Notes: generated by a model from the sequence alone, not told the origin. Shown: positions 10,471 to 21,958, numbered from the stretch's first letter. The stretch is 64,000 bases of DNA from Stenopsyche tienmushanensis (GCA_008973525.1 WACJ01000366.1:1-64000), one strand, 5' to 3'. Program-made: numbers and translations.

Positions 10471-10851
10471 GGGGGATCTTTTGCTACGTTTCAAGCACAG
10501 TCCCTATGTCCTAATTGTCAGGGTTTGTCGAATTAGATTTTTTTTTCAACATTTTGCAAATATATTCAAAATTTCACCTTTAAATCGTCGCCCTATTCCG
10601 TGGTTCGCACGGTCTCCAGATCTGACACCACTGGATTTTTTTTGTCAAGGGACGTGCAAAAGAATTAATTTACATGACAGAGGTACCCATAAAAGAAATC
10701 CTAATTGAAGTAATAAGTCACGTCGCGTAAAATAATTATTTATTTGACCACAAATGAACATGTTATGACGATCTAAAAGTGAAATTTTGGGTATTTTTTC
10801 AAAACGTTGAAAAAAAAAAATATTTCGAAAAATGTATCAAATAGTCCCCCC
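10471..10851 (+). mobile_element. Internally deleted Tc1/mariner-type element
   Basis: The left end GGGGGATCTTTTGCTACGTTT and the inverted right end GGGGGGACTATTTGATACAT agree at most positions and form imperfect terminal repeats. A plus-strand frame (10481-10708) contains RPIPWFARSPDLTPLDFFC, the transposase segment carrying the last catalytic Asp (usually PPRSPDLTPLDFFLWG) of a mariner-related group. Only about 380 bp remain, so most of the transposase is deleted. A TA lies before the left end but not after the right end, where an R1-like fragment begins almost at once. Confidence 0.7.
10481..10708 (+). pseudogene. Mariner-type transposase C-terminal fragment
   Basis: Residues near 37-60 of the open frame read RRPIPWFARSPDLTPLDFFC then QGTCK, matching the RSPDLTPLDFFLWGxxK block of transposases in this group. 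The rest of the frame is not recognisable. It has no first or second catalytic Asp motif. It lies inside the 10471-10851 element. Confidence 0.75.
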
Positions 10852-10861
10852 GAAAAACGTA

Positions 10862-11128
10862 TCAAGTAGCATCCGTTAACATTGAAGGTACCATATTGCT
10901 AGGAGAGAGTGAGCTGATTCCCAGCTCCTCCTGTAGGATGTCCCTTTCAATACTCCATGCTGGGCAGACAAATGTCATATGTGCAGCATCGTCGTACTTC
11001 ACTCCGCAGTGGTGGCATTCCGGGCCGGTCTCTTTGCCTATTTTGTGTTCGTGCCTACCAAAGTTGTAGGACAGTTGACCATACTTTCTGGCTACCCAGG
11101 TTCTTAGGTTCGGTATTAACTCGTGCAC
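10862..11128 (-). pseudogene. Non-LTR ORF2 C-terminal zinc-knuckle fragment
   Basis: This is an 88-codon frame with FGRHEHKIGKETGPECHHCG then DDAAHMTFVCPAWSIERDIL, a CHHC-x9-H-x4-C style knuckle as in R1-clade proteins. It ends prematurely in a short unrelated tail at the element border. The usual terminal KEAxERERE-type segment seen in the other family is missing. Confidence 0.88.
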
Positions 11129-11324
11129 CCACAGACCTTTGGCGAAATTGTCCCATCGGGACTGTCACGCTGCCATGGTGTTTTGCGTTATTCTTGTCTT
11201 CGCCTTTCTGTATTGCCTGTATTTCACAAGCGAGCAGGTCGATTGGCGGTATGGCAGTCAGTGCCAGGACAGCGAGCTCCAGACCAGCTCCTGTCAGCCA
11301 CTTCTTGGCCTTTCTCAGCGCGTC

Positions 11325-11601
11325 CTAGTAGGTCGTTCGCAGGATCTCCGTGGATTTGGCTGTGACTAAGATAGCAACGTCATCAGCGAAGGCGCCCATT
11401 TTGGTTCCGTCCACTAGCGGCGTCCTCAGAAGTCCGTCGTACTTTACGTTCCACAGTCCGAGCACTGACCCCTGTGGAACGCCTGCCGTCACTGGTTTTT
11501 TTTCTTCTCTCCCCGTCGGTGTCTGCGTAGATAAGTGTTCTTCCACGCAGGTAGCTCTCTACTATTCTGATGAGGTGAGGTGGGGTGTCAATTTTCTTCA
11601 A
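11325..11601 (-). pseudogene. Non-LTR reverse transcriptase fragment (PQGSVLG / FADD)
   Basis: Two overlapping frames together cover TPPHLIRIVESYLRGRTLIY, then AGVPQGSVLGLWNVKYDG, then MGAFADDVAILVTAKSTEIL. The join needs a frameshift near 11500. FADD is the RT catalytic box. It is 5' of the C-terminal fragment at 10862-11128 in the same element. Confidence 0.9.
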
Positions 11602-11984
11602 GACCCTGAAGATCAGATGCCATCTCGCCGAGTTGAAGACACTATTGAGTCTAGCGCAATCATTATCTTGTGTCTACTGGTTTTTACGTTGCCACACTAT
11701 GCCTGTTTCACCGTGTCTACAACTTGGGCGATGGCGTCGATTGTGAAGCGGCCTACACGGAAGCCGTACTACTGTGGGGAGACATGGGACCCTCCACCGA
11801 CCCGAGCATTTTATTTGCCCCGCTATTCGGGGTCATGCCAACCCGCACAATCAAAAGAGCACACTAGGATGTAAAACCAAATAATTTAAAAACCATGTCC
11901 TGCGAGGACTCGTTATTTCTCCACTGCTTGTGGCCACTAGCGCTCTGAGCGCGGGGAGATAAATTAGCTAGGACTAGCTATATG

Positions 11985-12441
11985 ATAGATAAATAAATAT
12001 GCACTTATAATAATAAATAAATGGTATATATATACACATATAAATATTCGAAGATGGTTAATTGAGCTTGGATCGCGACCCCGGTAGGGTGCAAGACCGC
12101 TGAGATTATTGGCCGCTGGGGGAACCTCCACGACCCTATTTAGGTCGTAGAAGGCCCCGGGAATGAATTTTTCCCTAAATTTATGACTGAAAGTCCTAGA
12201 CGCCCTAAAATTGGAGGGAGTGGCCACAAGGTTTCCGTGTCCAACCGGTCCAAACTCTGGACCGCTGACACAACGAAATAGCGCCTCGCGATCGGACGCT
12301 GTGCCCGGACATGTTCACAGAACATGGTCTGCGTCCATTAACGGATCTCCACATGGGCACTCCGAAGAAGGGGAAATCTTAAACCTGTGGAGAGAGGTCC
12401 TAAACCGCTCGTGTCCCGTGAAAACTCTGGGGAGAGTGTAA
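11985..12441 (-). mobile_element. Non-LTR retrotransposon 3' fragment, third family
   Basis: The minus strand carries a C-terminal ORF piece (12140-12441) followed by a 3' untranslated part with GCACCCTACCGGGGTCGCGA and a low-complexity TTTATTTATTATTATAAG tail. The GC-rich coding part contrasts with the AT-rich tail. The knuckle differs from the neighbouring R1-like fragment (CPCG rather than CHHC), so it is a separate element lying beside it, from an I/LOA-like or other R1-related group. Confidence 0.75.
12140..12441 (-). pseudogene. Non-LTR ORF2 C-terminal fragment (CPCG...DADHVL type)
   Basis: Across one frame break the strand reads RVFTGHERFRTSLHRFK, then SSECPCGDPLMDADHVL, then EHVRAQRPIARRYFV. 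TGHxxFRxxLxRF followed by a C-x-C-x7-D-x-x-H knuckle is the usual post-RT region of non-LTR elements. It ends in a stop near 12140. No RT domain of this element remains. Confidence 0.8.
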
Positions 12442-12530
12442 AACACTTTGTATATTATATAAATGCCCTATACCTACAAGTCTGAAACTGTTATGTAAAT
12501 GTACAATTATTTAGTTTTCGGAAATTGTTA

Positions 12531-13087
12531 TTAACCTTTTCGTTAGTGAGCAAATTTAAAATCGATGAAGTCGTTGATGTCATAGTCGCTTTACACCGAT
12601 TATTTTCTGTCGGCTCCTAATCAGCGTAAGACAATCTTCAATTCGAGGCAGAGTCAATTGTAAATGAACACTTGATAGTGCATACAAGATCACTTCATTT
12701 CTTTACATAAACAATGCACAAAAAATCGATTCAAGTGCTCCTCCTTTAGAAGGAAATGATAATTGGACAAAGACTCATTCAACACGCAGCGAAGAACAGC
12801 AAGCAGTTAAATAAACAAACACTCTCGATAACACACAATATTCGGTCGTTTCTTTGCGTAAAAAAATAAAACACTTGAAATCGAAATCATTATAAGTGGA
12901 TAAATTTGGGCTTAACGATCTATACAATCATGAGATGCATGCGAGAAAGCTCTCCGTCTCAGTCTGCTGAACTGCGCTAAGTTCTCTCTGTCTCTGTCCG
13001 CCTCGGAGCTTCAATGCACAAGAGTGCTCTTTCTGAATAGTGAAGGTCATATCGAAGACCCTTCGACAATACTCCTTAAAAGGTTAA
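12531..13087 (+). mobile_element. piggyBac-type MITE, copy A
   Basis: TTAA lies at both ends (12531-12534, 13084-13087). The ends begin CCTTTTCGTTAGTGAG and, inverted, CCTTTTAAGGAGTATT. The body contains AAATTTAAAATCGATGAAGT, CAATCTTCAATTCGAGGCAG and a CTCTCTGTCTCTGTC tract, all shared with copy B at 58034-58564. Copies C (61978-62367) and D (30770-30961) are shorter. TTAA duplication and short CCYTT ends are piggyBac traits. There is no coding capacity. Confidence 0.85.
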
Positions 13088-14749
13088 TGTCCGCAGCGTT
13101 TAAAGCTTGATAGAATATAACTTTCCTAACATAAATTGTATAAATACTGACTGAAACAAAAATTAGCTTTGTAGAAATGGGTGTAAAATTTCGATCGCTG
13201 CTTTCCGTACAATTACTACTATAGTCGGCTAGATCCTGGACTTTTATTTATTAATTTGGGAGATTGGACGTAGCATGTTTCGATTAATATATCCGATTAA
13301 TCATTTCGATCCACGTTTGACCCGATTGCTTGGATTTTAAAAAAGTAAATACTGGGACAGTTAATAAAATCAGATCGTCTATGAATAACTGATTCTCAGT
13401 AGTCATTAAAATGATAATTTTACTGTTTGCTCATAGATTAATCTGAATTTAATTTAATTATACATAAACGACTTTAACGACGGTAGACTAATTGAAGACT
13501 CTGACTATGCTGAGCTGATTAAACTAATCAAAATGCTGATCATCTGCTACTGATGATTTCTGATATACTTATAAAACCCCGATGAGGAAGTAGAGTAAGT
13601 AATTTTACAACCGAAAATCATCGTTTTTATAAAAGAAATTCTGAAATACATCCAAGCGTCATTGAAGTCTTCAAGATTTACACCAAGAAGTCCTTTTTAA
13701 TGAAATCCACGTAGTTATCTTGAGAAGGTTATCAATTGCTCCCAAATAATGTAGCTTACAAAATGGCTATTCGTAATGTTCACCTGGATTACCCGCTGGG
13801 TGAGCGTTTAGAAATAAGAATACAGATGGTATGAATGTGAACCTTTTATTTGAACGTACATTGAAACGTTTCCCATATATTAATTGTATATGTATTTTAG
13901 GTCCTTTGGTGCTCGCTATAACCGAGTTTGAATATATATTTAGACATAATTTGAACATCGTTTATAATATATATTTAAGCTTTAATAAATTACGATACGT
14001 TTTTTATGAACGAAGAAAAATGAGATAAATTGTTGTAGAGTTTTTTTTTCTAAATATATTTACATTGAAAATTGCCGTATTAATTACGTTTGTGCGAATT
14101 TTTTGGGGCGAAAAATTCTACAATCTGAGGCATTAAATATATTATGTCTAGACAGCCGAAACATGCTAATGTCTGCGAAAATAAAATGTATTTGTATTCA
14201 AAATTTGGGTACATATCGAATGTATGTATGATTATTTTTGAATGCATTAAAAGTTATAGCAATAACGGAAGATATGATATCAAAAAAATACATAAGATAA
14301 CGATGACATATGCTGTTGGTTCATGGATGCTGCTATATCAACAGAGAAGCGTATACATATCCTGAGGGTATGCTTTGTCTAAATACGGGTACTATTTGTA
14401 GAGATTGTGCATACATTCAATTAATTTTGATTAAATAATTAAAAATACAGATGCGTATTTAGATAAATAATTTGCTTAAATATACATAAATTTGTTTATT
14501 TTTTGGTTATGTTACGTTACCTAAAATACCTAAATGGCTAGTAATAATTCCCACCTAAGTGGGAAAATAGTTATATAAAATCGTATTAAGATTGTATTGA
14601 TTAATGAATCGTTTTTGTCGTAAATAAATAAATTTTATTTAAGGGGTGTGTCAAGAGCCTAAACAGGTAAAGAATTAAATTACTATAGTTAAACCGGTTA
14701 TTAAAAAAAACTATAATGGAATTGCTGAATCCGGTTTTTCCAAAATAAA
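13088..14749. other. AT-rich stretch with a short LINE-box fragment
   Basis: At 13777-13825, CACCTGGATTACCCGCTGGG followed by TGAGCGTTTAGAAATAA matches the 5' box of the dispersed repeat at 465-660. The rest shows no gene. Short open frames here (13831-14028, 14144-14365) are AT-rich chance frames. Confidence 0.45.
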
Positions 14750-15350
14750 TTATAACCGAACATAGCACCGCAGGATAGTTTCAACCCACATTGAGACCCT
14801 TTTTATCCTTATCGGAATTAATTTTCAAGTCGCGTCAAATTTTCGAGGGTCAAATGAGGACCCTCAATGGTGCGAGCTTTCGACATATCGTCGCGCCTTA
14901 ACACGTATAACACCGACATCGTCATGATCCCGGGCGTTTGAAAAGGGTTAACGAATGTGTCCAATTTACATAATCGTTCCGAGGTGCGATAAGCCCGAAA
15001 TGAAGATTTGTAAAGTCGGAATCGATAAGCGAATTGATTCACAATTGTGCATTCGACTCATGACTTATTGATGGTAATCCAGAGCTTCTGTCTTCGAGAA
15101 ATGCGTGAGAAATGAATCTTATCGTGAAATGCTAGTACGAGAAAGTCGATCTTAGGTCGCAAGAGTCACAGACTCCGCGTTTGAGATCACTAACGTAACT
15201 TTATAGAATATAAACAACAATAGGACCACGAATGCACTTTTTATGAAGCGATTCTTCTTTTTCAAGCGACCATTGAAATCGAGCTCATGCAACACGACCG
15301 GGTCGACAATGAACCGTATAAATATATATTGCTGCATTCAATCCGGTCCC
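14750..15350. other. Less AT-rich unique block
   Basis: CpG-containing block with no transposon ends. A 74-codon minus frame (14818-15042) has no recognisable domain. A weak plus-strand splice pair near 15154-15192 was considered and not accepted. Possible conserved non-coding DNA. Confidence 0.3.
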
Positions 15351-16411
15351 TATGGTCCACGTAGGTCTTCCAGACTTTACATCACAATGCTCCCTAATAC
15401 AAAAACGCGTTAAGATTCAAACGGACCCAATTGAGGATGGGCGCGAACAAAGAAAATCGCATGCTTTATTTTAGCTCCCATGGAAAAGACCATTTTTTGC
15501 CAATGTTTTGCAAGATCTACTATCAATGGATTAACGGTTAACTGAACAAGACATGCCTTTTATCGTCCAGATGGGAAATGAATAACGAGATGTAGATCAG
15601 TATAGCAAGGAAGTTGAACTGCAATTGACGGTTTATCTACTGAACCAACACTGGGTCTCATAAACATTATTATGTAATTTGATAAGAACTTTCGTTTATA
15701 TATATATATTTGACCCGATTGCTCTATATAAGAATGAATCATACTCGATACACTGTACTAAAACCTTATATCCACTATCAACGGTTTATGCAGCGCACTA
15801 AGCTTAAAATATCAACAATTATAGTAAGCAATGTAAATATAGATTAAAAAAGACTTATGATTATTAAATGATCATAGATATAAGATTGCATGATTATCTT
15901 TGATCCTTAGATGCACTCTAGTTTCGCGTGGATCTTCACCGTACTATCAATTTACTATTTATGATCCATCGTCAATTTGATGGATCGTCAAAACTTATAA
16001 TCTTCAATTAGATCGCTCATTTTCAAAATCAAAAGCAGACTTTCGCATTGAATTCGATAATATTTGCAAGGCACTTTTATTTAATCAATTTATCGTATCC
16101 GATGGATCTGAAGCGTCCATGGGGCATAAATAGAATTGGAAAATTTTTCAAAATAAAATTGAATTTATTACATAAAAGCGATAAGAGTGATCGTGACTGT
16201 ATGGTCACGCAAATATTTGAGTTGATTTTCATCCGTATATAAAATATTGCACTTGAAATTTTAGCAAATCGATCAAAATGGAACAAATATTGTATTGGAA
16301 TATAAAAAAGAGCTTATCTTGCTTAATTTTAAATTTCGATTATGCTATTGATCGATCTAATAGAAAGCATTTTCTATTTTTGCTAGTAGGTGAGTTAAGT
16401 ATTGTGCAATA
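15351..16411. other. Non-coding stretch
   Basis: AT-rich with scattered TAAT cores. No gene or repeat border is supportable. Confidence 0.45.
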
Positions 16412-16419
16412 GTTAAAAG

Positions 16420-17421
16420 TAGGGAATCCAATCCCGAGCCAAAATTTCGATCCCGGGATTTCGGGATTCTATTAGACAATCCCGGGACCAGTCCCGGGAT
16501 TGGGATTTTCAATATTTTAAGAAATTACCTTGATGAATTTGATCAAAAATTACTAATAAGGCCATTTGTTCAATATAAAAAATCTCTTCAAGGCCAAAGA
16601 ATTTTATTTATTGAAGAAAAGTTAAAAATACAATTCAAAAATAGATAAATAAAACACTAAAAAATTCAAATATTATTTTGAAAATATGCCCGAAGTAACA
16701 TTAACATTAAACATTAGTGTTTTGTCATTTAGTCTGGATGTGATTTTGGAAGTCAGACAATTTGCTGCTGAAAATGCACGCTCAGAATCCATACTCGTTG
16801 GAGGTATCGTCATCAGATATTTAAATGCTAGTTCGAGTTGATGATTGCGTGAGCCCTCATTTTCGTATAACACCATCAATGTGACTGATAAAATTCCTTT
16901 CTGCTGAGACACGGACTAAAAATCGCAAATATCCCAATTTCCCGACAAATTATTTATTTCCGTCGCTGCAGATGAATACTTATATAATATAATACTTTGA
17001 TGTGATTTGTAATTATATTACGTAGGAATACAAAAATTCTGAACCCCGTATCTATTATATTTCATATCGATATTCCCACTATTAGAGTCGAGGTGTAGTA
17101 AATACATCACCGCTAGGGAAATGTTACTATAACAATTTTAAAAACATACATGTACGCTATATATGTATACATAGATTAGACAGTCACTGCTCCTATGCGT
17201 CGCCTAAGTTCGCCAATTAGTAATTACGCCACTGTTTCCAAGCGTCCAGATTTCGTCGGGAATGTCTCAATTTAGTAGCCTTCATCGTGTTGGTGAGGTG
17301 TATGATTTCTGTAAGATAAAAATTTCAATCCCGGGATTTTCGGGATTACGTTTTCTAATCCCGGGATTCTTAAGTACCTAAAACTGTCCGGGATCCCGGG
17401 ATCCCGGGATTGGATTCCCTA
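16420..17421 (-). mobile_element. hAT element with CCCGGGAT-rich ends, complete termini
   Basis: The terminal inverted repeats are TAGGGAATCCAATCCCG at both ends. The flanking 8-bp duplication is GTTAAAAG (16412-16419 and 17422-17429), which fits the hAT nTnnnnAn consensus. Both ends are packed with ATCCCGGGAT-type repeats, so the subterminal regions are nearly self-complementary and could bind transposase or form hairpins. The 1002-bp element carries only a C-terminal transposase remnant on the minus strand. It is the same family as the relic at 5945-6772. Confidence 0.92.
16673..16912 (-). pseudogene. hAT transposase dimerisation-domain fragment
   Basis: The frame begins MSQQKGILSVTLMVLYENEG and contains FKYLMTIPPTSMDSERAFSA, then SKITSRLNDKTL. 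This matches the copy at 6408-6632 but keeps about 13 extra residues (VLYENEGSRNHQ) and has a shifted C-terminus. The frame is open in this piece only. It has no DNA-binding or catalytic domain. Confidence 0.92.
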
Positions 17422-17429
17422 GTTAAAAG

Positions 17430-19015
17430 TATAGATTTTAACCCGTATGGTGGTACAGTCGCATATTTGCGATCGAATTCCAGTGATTTAGAAAAAACAC
17501 TCCTGCACGTTGAGCTTATATTATTTGTAGCGTACATCGTACGATTGTTCAGATTGTTAACTCAAATTTATTGACTAATGTGTGAATGATATAATGAATT
17601 GATTTAAAGTGTATTGTTTATGTTTACTTAAAGAAATTACCGAATATTTTATGAAATCAACAGTGTTTATTTATTTATGTACAAACTTCATATACGCTGC
17701 GACAGTCCTGACTGATAAGTGTATTTGTACGGATGATAAGTGGCGGACAAGCAAATATAGCATCTAAGACTATGAAGATTTTAAAGTAGCTCATTACTCA
17801 AAGGGCTGATGTCTATCAAATATAATACAATATGAGCATGACACACATGTTGTATCATCGGGCGTTGTAGTGCTAAAGATATCTCATTCAAGCTTTAAAC
17901 TAATAATAAATCGCACATTAACCCACGCTTACCGGATGTGAGTCGTAATATTTTTCGCATGCATTTTACATTGCAAAAAAAGTTTTCATTATATCTGGCG
18001 TTTTTATTATTCATTCTGGCAATCAAATTAAATTATTTAAATTGTGTGACCACACATTGGTATTCGGGATTGACTTTAATTAGAAATTAGCGTAATCACA
18101 TACATTTTGATAACAGTTTGGCTCTAATTGGTATGATATTTTATCAAGCTAAAAACCATATTCTGATTGCGAATGAATCGGTTTTTTTTAGATTCCACAC
18201 AGTTATTTTCAATTTACATTGCGTTTAACACCATTATGTGAACGGTCTCAATAGCGACAGAATGCTAAAGGTTAAAAAGGTACCATTTAAATTTTAGATT
18301 CGGCCGGATAGGCTAAAAGCGTTATTAATATTCTAAGTATAGAAGCGGACAGACAGACAGACGGATAGATGTGACGTATTAAATGCGGCTTATTTAAAAA
18401 ATACGTTCGGGTCACCGGAGACCTTTCGCCGTAAGCCCGCGTTGATTTATTCGAAGATTACAATGGGAATTAAGTCTCAGTGGTGTAGTGGCTTTATGAT
18501 AAAAGCCCAATTTTTAAGGCACAATAAGAGTATAATCGCAAAAAATGAAATTTATTTATTTCGTAGATTTATCAAAGTCGAGGAACGAGCGTTGGTAGGT
18601 TCAGCGTTTTTTACTTGCGCAGTTGGTGTTATTGTCCGTAGGCTCTTTGTCATGGAAATATTAATTTGAGAAAATCACAATGGATGTCTATAACCGTGCT
18701 ATTTCGGAAAATAGGCTCAATTTATAATGAACATACTCGAAAGGCTTTTTTTCTGTTAGGAATTTTAAAGGCGTTTCTACACAATGGATCCATTATGTCG
18801 ACAATGTTTTTATGAGCGTTTGTGCAAGAAGTACTATTGAATGGTGAGTGTGCTTATCTTAGCACCTGATATTGAGGCAACATCGACTCCATTATAAATG
18901 TCAGCCATAAATACAAGTTCCGGCCTTTTATCAATATATAAATGACAAATTTATTGCAAAAAAATGTAATACAAACAATCCCCCCACAACGCGCCTATAA
19001 AGATCATAACTATAT
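17430..19015. other. Mostly AT-rich, non-coding
   Basis: Nothing supportable. A short (GACA)n-like run lies near 18350 and a CpG-containing patch at about 18240-18440. The open frame at 18442-18669 lacks any domain. Confidence 0.4.
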
Positions 19016-19381
19016 TTAACACTAGGTTTACGGGCGTTTATTATATACCTATTTCTACGAGCACCCGTCAAATCGACAGTTAAATGAAAATATGTACGCA
19101 TTTTCTTTAAAAAAAAAAAATCGATTTATTCAAATTGAGTCTGAATTGAACACTATTAGGCTTCACTTGGCAACTTTTTCGCACTTCTGAGTTTGAAATC
19201 TTTGACAAATATTCTTGCTCTGCTTTCACACTATATTTGCGTGGCTTCTTTTTTTTCTTGCTGTGGAAGGGGAATCATGCATAAGACACCCTGGGTTTGA
19301 TCCCAGGGTAGCGTCAGATTTTACTGACTAAGCCCCTCCCTTGTCCGTCTCAGTCCCTCTGGTATTTTTCACATTGCTTAA

Positions 19382-20990
19382 GGGGTTACATGGGTTTACT
19401 CGGCGAAAAAAAGGTCTATTTTCAACAATTTTTTTTTAATGTAAAAATTGAAATATTTTATTCAAACTTTTTATATTCATAAAGATTTACATTTGAAAAA
19501 GAATTTTTGAAATTTTCAAAAGAAAATATTCAAAACTCCGCCATTGTGACGTCATTTCCCGTGACCCTCCAAAAAGCGTCTTGACAGTAGAACTCATGAC
19601 AGGATCATTTTAAATTAAAAAAAAATATCCTTATTTTTAGTTAAGACTATAAACTAAAATCTGAACGAAGGAAAAAAAACAAAAAAGAAAATTGGATTTT
19701 TGGTAGACCTTTTTACAAAAAAATGCAAATTTTGGTGAAATTTGCTCAATATATATATTTTTTTTAATAGTTGTGATTGAAAAAAAAAAGAGTCCTTCGT
19801 CCAAGTTCTTGTGAATTATATCTTGAAGGTTAGTGTAAAATTTAATCAAGATCGGTTAAGTAGTTTTTGAGAAATCTTGACAAACGACCTTGAAAACACA
19901 GTTTCGAGAAAAACGCGTTTAAAGTTTTGAGTAACAATAAAACTGGTTTTTTTTTTTTTTGTAACTTACATTGAATCATCGATTCCTGGGCCATAAAGTA
20001 AAGAACCTACAGTAACTGCAACGTCCAGGGCATCCTTTTTCTCTTGTCTATGATGAATCCTAGCTTCGCGAGTCTCGCTCGCTGATTTTTTTTCGGCTGC
20101 GCACATACGGTCTTCATCTGAATTCCGGACATATTCGTGGGAATTTCAACCAAGTTTTTAATCCATACCGTGCATAAATAATAATAAAGCTAATGCTATT
20201 TCATTAAAAGTGCAAGCAGTGACTAATGCAGCAATATTAACGATCTTTGAACCAGCAGGAAGTATTTTTGGAGTAACCTTCCAGATATAGTATTTTGGTT
20301 CAAGCTTTCATTATTATTTTGTTTGAAACCACCAACACACCGCTCCAGAAGCTCATTTTTACTGAGATCTTCATAGATAGGTTTCATTGCAGTCAAAACT
20401 TAATTTGGTAATTGAGTATAATCATGTTTGAATGATTAAAGAGTGTTCGTAGCCGATGCTCGCTGCCAAGCGCACCAGGAGTCTGGACCTTTCGGGAAAT
20501 TTCCGTGCTGAGGATTTTTGTCTGTAGAGCTGTAGTGATAATACGTAGCCCATATAGCGTCTTTCATTTTTCCGCTGACTCACAAAATTCTTCTTATTGC
20601 CAAACCATAATAAACAGTTAATTTGTCAATTAATTTACCAGTAAGTTTACCTTTGCCAGAAAGAGTTTTTTTCTAGTTTTTTTACCGTTGACTATTTTTT
20701 CCTCAGCTATTTTGTTGACTAAATCACGTAAATGGGTACCCATCATCTTCTGCACATGTCCAACGTATTATTTTTTGTTGATAAGAAGATCTTCACCGTA
20801 AGGTTGGGCTTTGAGAATACCAGAGTATGTTTGACTGACTTTGAGCACGCACCTTCCCTGGGTTGTATCTCCGAAACTTTTATTCGGATCGACTTAAAAA
20901 TTTAGGATAATATTCTCGAGATGTTGTAGAAATTAATAAGATAATAAAAAAAAAATCGATTTTTTCAAACTGCGAAACCCATGTAACCCC
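19382..20990 (-). mobile_element. TTAA-target DNA transposon (Kolobok- or piggyBac-like)
   Basis: TTAA at 19378-19381 and 20991-20994 flanks a perfect 16-bp inverted repeat, GGGGTTACATGGGTTT. The R1 copy at 4204-5595 supplies the empty-site sequence (TTGCTTCAGGAGGTCAGG against TTGCTTAA...TTAAGGAGGACAGG), confirming insertion into R1 with TTAA duplicated. The minus strand carries a decayed transposase that includes CVGGFKQNNNESLN and then IWKVTPK after a frameshift. I associate that motif with Kolobok-like transposases, but not firmly. A diverged relative is at 34571-35680. Confidence 0.8.
20270..20420 (-). pseudogene. Decayed transposase core of the TTAA element
   Basis: Minus-strand frames read MKPIYEDLSKNELLERC then VGGFKQNNNESLNQ, with a frameshift before WKVTPKILPAGSKIVNIAAL. 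Stops and frame changes surround this block. The C-x-G-G-x-x-Q-N-x-N-E-S-x-N pattern is the most diagnostic part. Further towards 19960 a GTAAGTTAC splice-donor-like site is shared with the relative at 34571-35680, which suggests the ancestral gene had an intron. Confidence 0.6.
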
Positions 20991-21026
20991 TTAAGGAGGA
21001 CAGGTAGTCTGACCTTAGGTCATATT

Positions 21027-21347
21027 CTAGTGTTGGAGAGCCGCTCTGCACCTCTCTCTCTCACTGCCCTCTTTGGCGCTCAGGATTTCTTCAATGTAAT
21101 CGCGCCAAAGTTCCCAGTTCTTCTTGCTTGCCATCATGCTGTGGACCATGTTGTCAACGTTGAGTTCGGCTACCCCGAGTGCTTGTTTCAGCGAATTTTT
21201 CTGGGGTGCCCAAGCCTCACAGTCAGTGATGGTGTGTTCTGCATCGTCGACCTCCGCTTGGCAATGGTGGCACATCGCGGATGTTTCCTTGCCAATCCGC
21301 TTCAGGTACGCACCGAAGCATCGATGCCCAGTGAGCACCTGAGTCAA
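21027..21347 (-). pseudogene. R1-clade ORF2 C-terminal zinc-knuckle region
   Basis: This is a 106-codon frame reading TQVLTGHRCFGAYLKRIGKE, CHHCQAEVDDAEHTITDCEA, VHSMMASKKNWELW and EEILSAKEGSERER. It is nearly the same as 4372-4686. The knuckle Cys and His residues are intact. The RT domain upstream is mostly lost; a thumb/post-RT piece with VVGGQEVKYSKMLRYLGILM can be read on the minus strand around 21740-21810. Confidence 0.9.
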
Positions 21348-21958
21348 GCGATAGGTCGTTTCGCCGTGTTTTCGGGCCCTCCACTTGCTTACGACCGAGA
21401 TAAGTCGTCTTGCTGGACTGATCCATCTGTATTGCCAGGCTTCCCTCAGTTTCTGGTCGTGTACTGTGCGGTTTTTGGGACAATGTCCTGTACGTTGCGG
21501 TGACTCGAAGCGCTTACTGTCGCTGGACCCTGGCGAGCTTCTATCTGTTGGTGTCGCATCTGAGCGACTCGTCTTATATCGGGGCTCCGCACAGAAAGAT
21601 CAAGTGTATTACTTCGTTTATGGTACGCCTTCTGCACGGCTTTGGCCCTCCAATGTTGGGCATGAGCTGTCTAAGCTTGCTATCTACCTTCTGCGCCGTC
21701 TGTGAAGCTTCTTATATGCGTTTGCTAAAGGTCAGCTTGTTGTCCATGAGGATCCCGAGGTATCTCAGCATTTTGCTGTATTTCACCTCCTGTCCTCCAA
21801 CAACAAGCTGCTTGACCCTCAGTCTTCTCCGTCTGCTGCATATCATTGCCTCCGTTTTCTCGACCGCTAATTGCAGGCGATTATCCCACATCCACGCTTT
21901 CCATGCAATATTTTATGTGTTCCAATTTGTGTTTGACATAATATTTCTCTTAGCGTAG

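Larger units (their letters stand above)
10852..11875 (-). mobile_element. R1-clade non-LTR fragment, second family
   Basis: Minus-strand translation in shifting frames gives, from high to low coordinates, a palm/thumb region (TPPHLIRIVESYLRGR), VTAGVPQGSVLGLWNVKYDG, GAFADDVAILVTAK, and then the C-terminal knuckle region. The sequence differs clearly from the 4204 and 19246 elements, so it is another R1-like family. Stops and frameshifts occur throughout. The 3' end is cut abruptly after NMVPSMLTDA. No target duplication was found. Confidence 0.85.
19246..21898 (-). mobile_element. R1-clade retrotransposon inside the piggyBac element
   Basis: This is the same family as the 4204-5595 element: shared 3' UTR (GGGGAATC motif, poly-A tail as a T run near 19247-19256) and shared C-terminal ORF. 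It is 5'-truncated near 21898, where similarity to the other copy stops after CATCCACGCT. The 3' UTR is itself split by the TTAA-target element at 19382-20990. No clear target duplication was found. About 1.04 kb of R1 sequence remains once the inner insertion is removed. Confidence 0.85.

Noticed and set aside
11350..11874. 174-codon plus-strand open frame
   Set aside because: Antisense to the reverse transcriptase fragment on the minus strand, which carries the PQGSVLG and FADD motifs.
16048..16286. Opposing 64- and 69-codon open frames
   Set aside because: No domain or splice support; chance frames on both strands.
17925..17990. Minus-strand donor GTAAGCGTGG as an exon end
   Set aside because: Upstream sequence has stops and no usable acceptor.
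18442..18669. 75-codon plus-strand open frame
   Set aside because: No recognisable domain or splice support; ordinary chance frame.
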